NCBI GenBank assembly: GCA_937124585.1
Contig: CAKZKT010000154.1
Location: 1 to 64,000 of the forward strand
DNA from: an uncultured Anaerolineae bacterium
Lineage (GTDB): Bacteria; Chloroflexota; Anaerolineae; CG2-30-64-16
Reading direction: 5' to 3'
DNA length: 64,000 nucleotides
Shown here piece after piece: positions 42,501 through 49,656 of the stretch (position 1 is the first letter of the stretch; each line of letters starts with the position of its first letter). The notes below the pieces were generated by a model that was not told the origin of the DNA, did no database searches, and saw only the letters and a program-made list of their open reading frames with translations. Made by a program: the position numbers and the translations under genes.

Positions 42501-43661
42501 AGGTCATCGGCGCCCGGCCCGGCGGAGGGGCCTTCTGCCGCGGCGGTCGCCCTGGTGAGCGGCGAGCGGCCGCCCGACCTGCCCGTTGCCCGCTGCCGTC
42601 GCGCGCTGGAGGAGGGCGCCACCTTGATCGTCTGGGGCCTGGCCGAGGCCGGCCGGCCCTACTGGGAGGAGGTCATCGGCCGCCCCATCGCGCTGTTCGA
42701 GCCCGAGCACGTGACCTACCAGCTCGTGAGGACGAAGCCCGATCCGCTGACGGCCGCCATCAGCCACGAGGACATCTGCTGGATCGAGAACTGGTCGTAT
42801 CGGCGCGACCGGCCGAAAGAGGTGATCGTGGATCGTCTGCTGACCGTGGCTGGCGGGGAGAACCTGCTGGAGAACGCCACGCGCTCGGGGCTGGATGTCC
42901 TGTTCGGCGACGACCAGGCGTCGGAGCGCACCCGGATGGTGGCGATGAGCGCCTACTTCGATGCGCCGCCTCCACGCACAGGCGGCGGGCTGGTGCGGCT
43001 GGCCGTCGGCCGCGGGCAACTCCTCTTCTGTCAGATCCGCTGGCGGCCCGACAAGCCGCAGTTCCGCCGCGTCCTCGGCCTGCTGCTGTGGAACCTGGAC
43101 GTGCGGACCGGCAGCGACGTGCTGGCGGGCGAGCGCACGCCGACGGCCGGCAAGCGCAGCGACGGCTATCCGACGACGCTGCGCGTGGCGCGCGGCCTCG
43201 ACGCGGCGGCCCTGGCCGAACTGGTCGAGATCGCCACGCGGCGGGTCGAGTATTGCAGCGACAACATGACGTTCCGCCGCTGGCCCGGCTGGCAGTCGGT
43301 CGAGACCCCCGATGGCCGGCTCGCCGCCACGGCCGTCGCGGGGGCGGGGCCGATCGCCATCGGCCTGGAGGTGCACAGCGGCGAGCCGCGCAAGCTGATC
43401 GAGACGGTGGGCGGGCTGCCCAATCCCGACCTGCAGACGGCGCTGGCGCTGGCCGGCGGAGGTCGCGTCCGGGCCTGGATCAACGGCGCCGATCGGGGCG
43501 AGCTCGTCCTGGCGGGGACCGGCCGGCTCGCCGACATTGATTTCGAGGCTGGCACCAACCTGGTGCTGCTGGCCTGGGAACCGCCGGCCCCCGACGCATC
43601 CCTGGCGCTGCGCTTCGAGGACCGGGCCGGCCGGCCGGAGATCACCTTCGAGTTCGTCTGA
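39531..43661 (+). CDS. Large GH2-family glycoside hydrolase with C-terminal GATase-like region
   Basis: This protein of 1376 residues has a GH2 jelly roll (about 15-170, LNGWWDLQ and FVNGRKVAE), an Ig-like domain and a TIM barrel (from about 300: LLNGRPQRWYGEW, then LVIWSVENEMRW with Asn-Glu as acid/base near residue 407). The usual nucleophile motif is not evident; IWNTSGLDNF occupies the expected zone. A glutamine-amidotransferase-like beta-galactosidase domain follows (HDYVARGGGLLVLEQ near 775). Near residue 945 a low-complexity insert includes a perfect 10-residue duplication (VGQGPGERSS). No signal peptide is seen. Beta-galactosidase, mannosidase or glucuronidase activity is possible. 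Confidence 0.85.
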   Translation: MTDAFALRIKQLLNGWWDLQPVAHDDLSVPLTPTAVPTDGWAEGRTAVRRYLVPGFFTDHPYPEAWRTSRSAWTRTRFAVADLPPNRRAYLTVGAAIPKAHIFVNGRKVAEQDDMFIGDEIDVTAALRTGENELAVFLTEHRTFPHPRTGELKLVDVPWGCCISLGQAGIWQDVTLEWRPTVHIADVTIVTSVRESRIAVTCEARNAGRDPFAGVLAASVRDGDRTVLSLPSAPLRLAPGETQRLTLAASWADFHPWQPEDPHLYRLVAELRRDGQAVDALATRFGFREVWIEGHRILLNGRPQRWYGEWCHKTHAHWLRPEYVRQWYRQLRDGHMNYVRMHTFPHPGYFLDIADEMGILACQETALYGSFEGALNTPDLWPRAAAHVRRMVRRDKNHPSLVIWSVENEMRWALRTMPAAVEELPKLRRLFNELDPTRPAYHEGDSALWNERQQPIISRHYGPACHGWGWWERDRPLHAGELGRWHYGSPYTALLWAGDEVYADYEAMCRSIARDAARIVELGRANEASCLFIWNTSGLDNFRPAEARTFAWPDPQAPYAKPLAHRPYESEYAWWQDGPGYRPGPSFEIIHRAQRPLAVVIWQERTQFYADRRAAHRCFVVNDLPQAVAGRLSVRLEQDGRTLWEDARPLVVPAGGTAEATWRVSLDAVAPDPVSGDSRATLVTRFECPAGADEVQRLLRVVHPRCRAEPLRLPAVGVWGGGAIVGWLGAHGVAPLLLAGEALPDPRDVPIVVVGEDSVTPGSPIVSRFHDYVARGGGLLVLEQTHSLFPGLALARMPAEMAHVRDAGHPALAGIGDADLRFFGDDPFGLPSSDSWVTLYPYVKPTDGHLVRPLVDSSGGDFGVGGLAWAPVIEARVGAGTVIASQLRLADRLDELPVGDRLLRNALAYLAAAARAGADGAQEAEARTVAVDATLQEAWPDGLTLDLTPWPPPPLRGTQAAPAGEGAPPAPLPVGQGPGERSSVGQGPGERSSAPGPAEGPSAAAVALVSGERPPDLPVARCRRALEEGATLIVWGLAEAGRPYWEEVIGRPIALFEPEHVTYQLVRTKPDPLTAAISHEDICWIENWSYRRDRPKEVIVDRLLTVAGGENLLENATRSGLDVLFGDDQASERTRMVAMSAYFDAPPPRTGGGLVRLAVGRGQLLFCQIRWRPDKPQFRRVLGLLLWNLDVRTGSDVLAGERTPTAGKRSDGYPTTLRVARGLDAAALAELVEIATRRVEYCSDNMTFRRWPGWQSVETPDGRLAATAVAGAGPIAIGLEVHSGEPRKLIETVGGLPNPDLQTALALAGGGRVRAWINGADRGELVLAGTGRLADIDFEAGTNLVLLAWEPPAPDASLALRFEDRAGRPEITFEFV
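42451..42510 (+). repeat. Perfect 30-bp tandem duplication inside the GH2 gene
   Basis: The 30-base word starting TGGGACAGGGGCC at 42451 is repeated exactly at 42481. It lies in a G-rich, palindrome-prone block (about 42370-42520) that also has CCCCTGCAGGGG. The length is a multiple of three, so the frame is kept. It belongs to the class of G-rich inserts also found at 47481-47550 and 60258-60310. Confidence 0.9.
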
Positions 43662-43679
43662 TGGGGTAATCCGCCTGCC

Positions 43680-45105
43680 ATGTCGTTCCTGGGACTTTTC
43701 CCGCTTGCCTTCAAGCGACTGCGGAGCCGGCCGTGGCTGGCCCTGCTCCTGGTGCTGACGACCGCGCTCGTCATCGGCTTCACGGGGAGCATTCCTGTCT
43801 TCGCCAACGCGGTCAGCAGCAAGATCCTGCAGGACGAGATTGATGTCCGTGCACACACCAGGGGCTGGCCCATCTTCTCCGTGCGGGTGAGCGCCAGGCC
43901 CGACGCCCGCACGCCCATGAGCGTCCCCGAGAGCCTGGCGACGCGCGTCTGGGTCGGGGACATGCTCCGCAATTGGACTGCTCTGCCTCTCGTCTCAACC
44001 TATGTCGAGCTTCAGAGCCCGATGTATCGGCTGGCCCCGCGGTCGGGATCGAGCGCCTACAACTCTCAATATCTGGCCAGCGTGCGGGTCGTCCATGTGC
44101 CTGATATCGAGGATCACCTGCGGATCACCGACGGCGCGGCTTACGAGCAGATCGGCGATCCGTCGCAGCTCCATGTCTGGCTTGAGTCGTCCTTCGCGGC
44201 CAAACTGGCGTTGCACGTCGGGGATGTGCTGGAATTGGGCGACCTGTACGCCACCGGCGACAGGGGCCTTCCGGTCATTGTTGCGGGTTTCTGGGAGGCC
44301 GCTCCGTCGGATGCATCTGGCGGCGTTGGCCAGGAGTTCTGGTATCGGCCGGCGCCGATGCATTTCGATGGCTCTTTGCTGGTCACAGCCGACCAGTTTC
44401 AGCAATTCGTCAGCGCCAGGCTGGATCGTGGGGCTGATCTCCTGTTCTGGTACTACGTCTTCGACGATCGTCGGCTCAACTTTTCCTTCACCGATCGTTA
44501 CATCGCTGCGCTGCGCCAGACGGATCGCGAGGTCGGGCGCCGGCTTCCTGGCGGCGTCATGGATTTCGATCCCCAGGAAGACCTGTTGCGCGGCCAGCAA
44601 CGCAAAGCCGCGCTGACGCGCACGCTCTTCGCGCTGAGCCTGCCGGTGCTGCTGATCGATCATGCTGAGCTTTTTGATCTCGTTGACCGCCACGCAGATG
44701 CGCGATCAGGCCGGGGAATTTGCCGTTTTCGTCAGCCGTGGGGCGGGCCGTGGGCAGGTGTTGGCCCTGGCCGCGGTCGAGGCGCTGCTGATCGCCGGCG
44801 TGGCGCTGCCGGTCGGCTTGATCCTGGCCCTGGGGCTGGCGACTGCCTTGGGGTTTTCGACCGGTTTCCTGGCGTTCGCGCTGGAAACCGCCAGCGGCGT
44901 CTCCCTCGCCCGACCGTTGCACGTTGGTCTCCATGCGCTGGACTGGCGGCCTGTCGCCGCCATCATCGGGATCAGCCTGAGTATTCGCGTGGCTGCAGCC
45001 TGGCGCATCAGCCACATCAATCTGGCGGGGTTCGAGCGTCAGCAAGCGCGACCGGTCGCATTGTGGACGGCCGGTCGTCTGCTGCTCATCGCCGTTCGGA
45101 AGTAG
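43680..45105 (+). pseudogene. Frameshifted, truncated FtsX-type ABC permease
   Basis: The first frame gives an N-terminal membrane helix (LALLLVLTTALVIGF), a periplasmic domain and then LFALSLPVLLI, where the FtsX helices should begin. There the frame runs off, and the expected continuation (SFLISLTATQMRDQAGEFAV and two more helices) is read in the +1 frame from 44662 to 45105. Removing one base near 44659 (ATCGATCATG to ATCGTCATG) restores one reading frame. The family normally has a second half with another FtsX domain, which is absent, and no ATPase is nearby. The gene is probably inactive, unless the shift is a sequencing error. Confidence 0.75.
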
Positions 45106-45109
45106 ATGC

Positions 45110-46210
45110 ATGAAGATTCCTCTCGCCCGCTATCTGGAGAAGCTGGAGCGGCTGATTGACCTCGACCACGTGGCGCGCACGCGCGAGCTACAACGCCGCG
45201 CCTTCGCGTTCGAGCCGGTGGATCACATCCCGACCGTCATCAGCTATCCCGTGCCCGAAGCCGAGTGGCCGCGCTTCGGCTACCTGGAGTTCTTCGCCGA
45301 TCCGACTATCATGCTGTTGGATCAACTGCAGGATGTCTACGCCGGCGCGAAGCTGCGAGACGACCGGCTGTACGGCATCCGCGCGAACTATGGCACGGGA
45401 ATCATCGCCTCCATGTTCGGCTGCAGGACCGTCACCTTCGATGACTCGTTGCCGATCGGTCTAGCGGTCGCGCCCGAACGGCTGGAAGCCGTGCTGGAGG
45501 CCGGCGTGCCCGATCTGCACAGCGGGCTGTTGGGCCGCGCGCTCGACACGGTGGTCTGTTTCCGCGAGGCATTGCGCCCCTATCCCGCGCTGTCGCAGGC
45601 CGTCGGCTCGCAGCTCCTCGACATCCAGGGCCCGTTCGACAACGCCAGCATCATCTGGGGATCGAGCATCTTCGCCGCGTTCTACGACGCGCCGGAGCGG
45701 GTGCAGCGGCTGATGGCGGTCGTGACCGAGGCGATCCTGGCCGTGGTGCAGGAGCACCGCCGGGTGGACGGCTGCCCGCTCGACGAGCATAGCGGTTGGT
45801 GGAACTTCCTGGACGGCCTGTGTGTGCGCAACGATTCCTCGATTAACCTGAGCTCGCGGCACTACGCGGCGCTGGTGCGGCCCTACGATGAGCAGTTGCT
45901 GCGGCCCTATGGCGGCTGGATCCACTTCTGCGGCCGCGCGGCGTGGTGGCCGGCGCTGCTGGAGGTCCCCGGCCTGCGCGGGATCAACCCGTACCAGGGC
46001 GAGTTCTACGACCTGTATGGCATGTACGAACGGTGCGAGGCGGCCCGCGTCGCCATCGTGCAGTGGACGACGCCGGTGGATGCCCGCTGCCGCGAGCGGA
46101 TCCGCACCGGCTTCTCGCGCGTGCTCTGGGCCGAGGATTTCGACGCGGCCCGCCGCGCCCTCGATCACCTGTACGCCACCGGCCACGCCGATGGCTACCT
46201 GGACGGATGA
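45110..46210 (+). CDS. UroD-superfamily methyltransferase-like protein with HxC motif
   Basis: This 366-residue barrel has PVDHIPTV near residue 36, the family opening, and GWIHFCGRAAWW near 268, an HxC zinc-type motif as in MtaA/MtbA. LLEVPGLRGINPYQGE follows, equivalent to the segment after HxC in the protein at 38378. It starts 5 bases after the FtsX relic and ends before an inverted repeat and the second GH2 gene. Its placement among glycosidase genes suggests a methylated carbohydrate substrate, but this is inference. Confidence 0.86.
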   Translation: MKIPLARYLEKLERLIDLDHVARTRELQRRAFAFEPVDHIPTVISYPVPEAEWPRFGYLEFFADPTIMLLDQLQDVYAGAKLRDDRLYGIRANYGTGIIASMFGCRTVTFDDSLPIGLAVAPERLEAVLEAGVPDLHSGLLGRALDTVVCFREALRPYPALSQAVGSQLLDIQGPFDNASIIWGSSIFAAFYDAPERVQRLMAVVTEAILAVVQEHRRVDGCPLDEHSGWWNFLDGLCVRNDSSINLSSRHYAALVRPYDEQLLRPYGGWIHFCGRAAWWPALLEVPGLRGINPYQGEFYDLYGMYERCEAARVAIVQWTTPVDARCRERIRTGFSRVLWAEDFDAARRALDHLYATGHADGYLDG

Positions 46211-46216
46211 TCGTGT

Positions 46217-46259
46217 CATCACGTGCCAGGCGTCCTCTCAAGGCGCCTGGCACGTGATG
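46217..46259. repeat. GTGCCAGGCAC-family inverted repeat with 16-base arms
   Basis: CATCACGTGCCAGGCG (46217-46232) pairs perfectly with CGCCTGGCACGTGATG (46244-46259) around an 11-base loop. It is among the longest-armed copies in the window and lies 25 bases before the second GH2 start. Confidence 0.92.
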
Positions 46260-46284
46260 GCCGTTTATGTGGAGCCTGACACCC

Positions 46285-49200
46285 ATGACCACCCATCCCA
46301 AACGCCGTGACCTGTTCGCCGAGATCGCTGCGGGCGACACGTCCGCCGATCTCCAGCCGCGCGCGTTCCGTCGCGCCGCGCTGATCGAGCCGCAGCCGCC
46401 CGATCTGCCGGCCCGCTTCCTGCCGACCGAGGCGCATGACCCGACGGCCGCCTTCACGCCGCTGCCGCGGCTCGACACCGCGCAGAAGCTGGCCGAGGAG
46501 CTGGCCCGCTATCGGGCGCGCTATGCGCCCTTCCTCCGCAACTTGGCCCCTGCGCCCGAGTCGACGCGTATCGTCCAGCCCTTCGTCGAGTTCGACTGGC
46601 GCATCCAGACCGCGGCCGACCTGGCGAATTTCGCCCACGTCCTGAGCAGTGTCGAAGAAGCCGTCCATGCCGGCGCGGGGCAGTGGCAACGGGTGCGCAT
46701 CCCGCACTACGGCGGGCCCCTCGGCCGGGCCACGACCCTCTACCGGACGACATTTACCGTCACTGCAGGGATACTGGCGCGCAGCGCGCTCTTCGTCCGC
46801 TTCGGCGGCGTGGACTACCGCGCGCACGTCTTCGTGAATGGGGTGTATCTCGGCTCGCACGAGGGGTTCTTCGCGCCGTTCGAGTTCGATTGCACCGCGG
46901 CCGTGCACGAGGGGGAGAACGTGCTGCTGGTGCAGGTGCAGAACGACGCGATCTGCATGGGCAACGATTCGTGGGGCGCCGACGGCAGCCTGTACGAGGG
47001 AGACAAGCTCTACGCTGCCACCGGCCCCGGCTGGGACGATCCGGAGATCGGTTGGCACCACTGCCCGCCCGGCATGGGCATCTCTCAGGCCGTCACGCTC
47101 GAGGCGCGGCCGCCGCTCTTCATCTCCGACATCTTCGTGCGGCCCCTGGTGGAGCGGTCGGCCGCCGAGGCGTGGATCGAGGTGACCAACACGGGCCTCT
47201 TGCGTCGGCCGGTGGCCATCGAGCTGTCGCTGTTCGGCCAAAACTTCGAGGAAACGGTCTTCGTCGGCCAGGCCTACGAGCTGTCCGGGCCGGCCGGGCC
47301 GGGCGTCAACGAATATCGCCTGCCGTTCGAAATTCCCGCGCCGCGCCTCTGGGATCTGGAGACGCCGTGGCTCTATCAGCTCCAGGTCCGTCTGCTCGAC
47401 GCAGAGGGCAAGCTGCTCGACGTGCGGGCCGCGCAGTTCGGAATGCGGTCGTTTCGGATGGAAGAGGACCTACCCCCCGGCCCCCTCCCTCTCAGGGAGG
47501 GGGAGCACGGACATCCCCCTCTCCTCGCAGGAGAGGGGGGACAGGGGGGTGAGGTTGGCCACCTTTATCTCAACGGCCGGCCGATCCGCCTGCGCGGGGC
47601 CAACACGATGGGCTTCGAGCAGCAGGACGTCATGGCTGGGGATTGGGATCAGCTCGTGAACGACATCCTGCTGGCGAAGATCTGCCGCATGAACTTCCTC
47701 CGCCTGACCCAGCGGCCGGTGCAGCCTGAGGTCTACGACTATTGCGACCGGCTGGGCCTGCTGACGCAGACCGACCTGCCGCTTTTCGGCGTGCTGCGGC
47801 GCAATCAGTTCAGCGAGGCCGCGCGCCAGGCCGGCGAGATGGAGCGCCTGGTGCGCAATCATCCGTGCAACATCATGGTCACCTACATCAATGAGCCGTT
47901 CCCCGGCGGCTGGGGCAAGCTGCACCGCCAGCTCTCGCGGCCCGAGCTGGAGCGCTTCTTCGTGGCCGCCGATCAGGCCGTGCGGCTGGCGAACCCCGAC
48001 CGGGTGATCAAGGCGGTGGACGGCGACTACGACCCGCCCGGCCCCGGCCTGCCCGACAACCACTGCTACTGCGGCTGGTACAACGGCCACGGCGTGGATC
48101 TGGGCCGGCTCCACAAGGGCTATTGGCAGCGGGTCAAGCCGGGCTGGTGCTACGGCTGCGGCGAGTTCGGCGCGGAGGGGCTGGATCACGAGAACGTGAT
48201 GCGCGGCTGCTACCCGGCGAGCTGGCTGCCGGCCACGGCCGACGAAGAGGCTGCCTGGACCCCCGACCGGATCGTGCGGGCGCAGACGGGTCGCTTTCAT
48301 TACATGTGGTTCGACACTCAGCACTCTGTGGCCGACTGGATCGCGGCCAGCCAGGCGCACCAGGCGTGGGTCACCCGGCTGATGACCGAGGCCTTCCGCC
48401 GCGATCCGCGCATGGTCTCCTTCGCTATCCATCTCTTCATCGACGCGTTCCCGTCGGGCTGGATGAAGGCGATCATGGACGTCTGGCGCCAGCCCAAGCC
48501 GGCTTACTTCGCCTATCGCGAGGCGCTGGCGCCGCTGCAGGCGAACCTGCGCGGGGATCGCACCGCGTTCTTCGCGGGCGAGCAGATGACCTTCGAGGCG
48601 TGGGTTTGCAACGACGGCGTGGACGCGCCTGCCGAAGCCTGGCTGCACTACCAGTTGGATCTCGGCGGTCGGGTGCACTTCAGCGGCCGCGCGCCGGCGA
48701 CCGTGCCATCGTGCAGCAGCGCGTTCCAGGGCTTCCTGCGCCTGCCTGCGCCCGCCGTTGCCGAGCGCACGACCGTCACGCTGCGGCTGGCGCTGGTCGG
48801 CGCCGATGGCCGGGTGCTGCACGACACGGCGGTGGACGTGGAGGTCTTTCCGGCCGGAAGTTGTCACGTGCCTGGCACTTGCGAAGTGCCAGGCACGTCC
48901 CACCCATGCCGTGCCTGCATCGTGGGCCCTGTCGAGAGCGAGGCCAACCGGCTGGCGCAGACATTGGGGGCGACGCCGATCGGCCTGGGCGACGTCGGGC
49001 CGGGCGACGCGATCCTGGTGGGCGACGCGACGCAGGAGGCGGAGGCCGTGGCGGCCGCGGTCGGCCGCGGAGCCACGGCCGTCTACCTGGGGCTGCCTCC
49101 GGGCCGCCACGAGACCGTGGCCGGCGCGGTGGAAGTGACGCGCTGCGGCATGAACGCGCGCCATTTCGTCTCGCGCGCCACGGGCCATCCGCTCGTGGCC

Positions 49201-49470
49201 GACTTCCGGCCGACCGATTTCCGCTTCTGGTACGACGACCGCGTCGGCTACGTGACGCCGTTCCTGGCGTCCACGCTGACCGCGCCGGGCTGGACGCCCA
49301 TCCTGATGAGCGGCAACGGCGACTGGTCGAGTGGCTGGAGGCCGGCCCTGGCCGCGGCCGAAAAAACATACGGCGCCGGCCGCGTCCGCGTCTGCCAGCT
49401 CGATCTGGCGAACCGCGTGGCGGGCAATCCGGTCGCGCGCATCTTTGCCGGCCGGCTGCTGTGGGGATGA
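46285..49470 (+). CDS. GH2-family glycoside hydrolase
   Basis: This 1061-residue enzyme has an N-terminal jelly roll (about 95-280, FVNGVYLGSHEGFFAPFEFD), an Ig-like domain, a TIM barrel (from about 425, YLNGRPIRLRGANTMGFEQQD) and C-terminal domains. The acid/base Glu is in YINEP (near residue 536) and the nucleophile Glu in CGEFGAEG (near 629), so the catalytic pair is complete. Two repeat insertions are translated: a G-rich palindromic block near residues 396-425 and an 11-codon GTGCCTGGCAC palindrome near 861-871 (HVPGTCEVPGT). No signal peptide is evident. Specificity is unknown; beta-galactosidase or beta-glucuronidase relatives are most likely. Confidence 0.9.
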   Translation: MTTHPKRRDLFAEIAAGDTSADLQPRAFRRAALIEPQPPDLPARFLPTEAHDPTAAFTPLPRLDTAQKLAEELARYRARYAPFLRNLAPAPESTRIVQPFVEFDWRIQTAADLANFAHVLSSVEEAVHAGAGQWQRVRIPHYGGPLGRATTLYRTTFTVTAGILARSALFVRFGGVDYRAHVFVNGVYLGSHEGFFAPFEFDCTAAVHEGENVLLVQVQNDAICMGNDSWGADGSLYEGDKLYAATGPGWDDPEIGWHHCPPGMGISQAVTLEARPPLFISDIFVRPLVERSAAEAWIEVTNTGLLRRPVAIELSLFGQNFEETVFVGQAYELSGPAGPGVNEYRLPFEIPAPRLWDLETPWLYQLQVRLLDAEGKLLDVRAAQFGMRSFRMEEDLPPGPLPLREGEHGHPPLLAGEGGQGGEVGHLYLNGRPIRLRGANTMGFEQQDVMAGDWDQLVNDILLAKICRMNFLRLTQRPVQPEVYDYCDRLGLLTQTDLPLFGVLRRNQFSEAARQAGEMERLVRNHPCNIMVTYINEPFPGGWGKLHRQLSRPELERFFVAADQAVRLANPDRVIKAVDGDYDPPGPGLPDNHCYCGWYNGHGVDLGRLHKGYWQRVKPGWCYGCGEFGAEGLDHENVMRGCYPASWLPATADEEAAWTPDRIVRAQTGRFHYMWFDTQHSVADWIAASQAHQAWVTRLMTEAFRRDPRMVSFAIHLFIDAFPSGWMKAIMDVWRQPKPAYFAYREALAPLQANLRGDRTAFFAGEQMTFEAWVCNDGVDAPAEAWLHYQLDLGGRVHFSGRAPATVPSCSSAFQGFLRLPAPAVAERTTVTLRLALVGADGRVLHDTAVDVEVFPAGSCHVPGTCEVPGTSHPCRACIVGPVESEANRLAQTLGATPIGLGDVGPGDAILVGDATQEAEAVAAAVGRGATAVYLGLPPGRHETVAGAVEVTRCGMNARHFVSRATGHPLVADFRPTDFRFWYDDRVGYVTPFLASTLTAPGWTPILMSGNGDWSSGWRPALAAAEKTYGAGRVRVCQLDLANRVAGNPVARIFAGRLLWG
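47481..47539 (+). repeat. G-rich double palindrome translated inside the second GH2 gene
   Basis: CCCCCTCCCT (47481-47490) pairs with AGGGAGGGGG (47494-47503), and CCCCCTCTCCT (47515-47525) pairs with AGGAGAGGGGG (47529-47539), each with a 3-base loop. A run of ACAGGGGGGTGAGG follows. The block is read in frame as a Pro/Gly/Glu-rich loop and closely resembles a block in the FdrA gene at 60258-60310, in the same orientation relative to coding. Confidence 0.88.
48866..48898 (+). repeat. GTGCCTGGCAC palindrome inserted in the GH2 coding sequence
   Basis: ACGTGCCTGGCACTT (48866-48880) pairs perfectly with AAGTGCCAGGCACGT (48884-48898) around GCG. The whole is 33 bases, exactly 11 codons, and keeps the frame. 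It has the arms of the intergenic family but in the opposite order (CCTGG first). Confidence 0.92.
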
Positions 49471-49481
49471 TCGGGGACGTT

Positions 49482-49637
49482 ACGTGCCAGGCTCTCGTCA
49501 CGTGCCAGGCACCTCGCAGGTGCCTGGCACGTCCGTCGCGTCCGTCGCGTCCGCCACGTGCCAGGCATCTTGTAGAGTGCCTGGCACGTCCGTCGCGTCC
49601 GCCACGTGCCAGGCATCTTGTAGAGTGCCTGGCACGT
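49482..49637. repeat. Array of three GTGCCAGGCAC inverted repeats plus a half copy
   Basis: A half copy ACGTGCCAGGC at 49482-49492 is followed by full copies at 49500-49532 (15-base arms, CGC loop), 49556-49589 and 49604-49637. The last two copies are identical and 48 bases apart. Spacers are built of CCGTCGCGTCCG words. The array fills the gap between the second GH2 and GH36 genes. Confidence 0.93.
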
Positions 49638-49656
49638 CAATCTGAGGAAGGACCTC

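Noticed and set aside
49482-49637. CRISPR array
   Set aside because: The repeated units are long palindromes, the spacers are short repeated words rather than unique sequences, and no cas gene is present.
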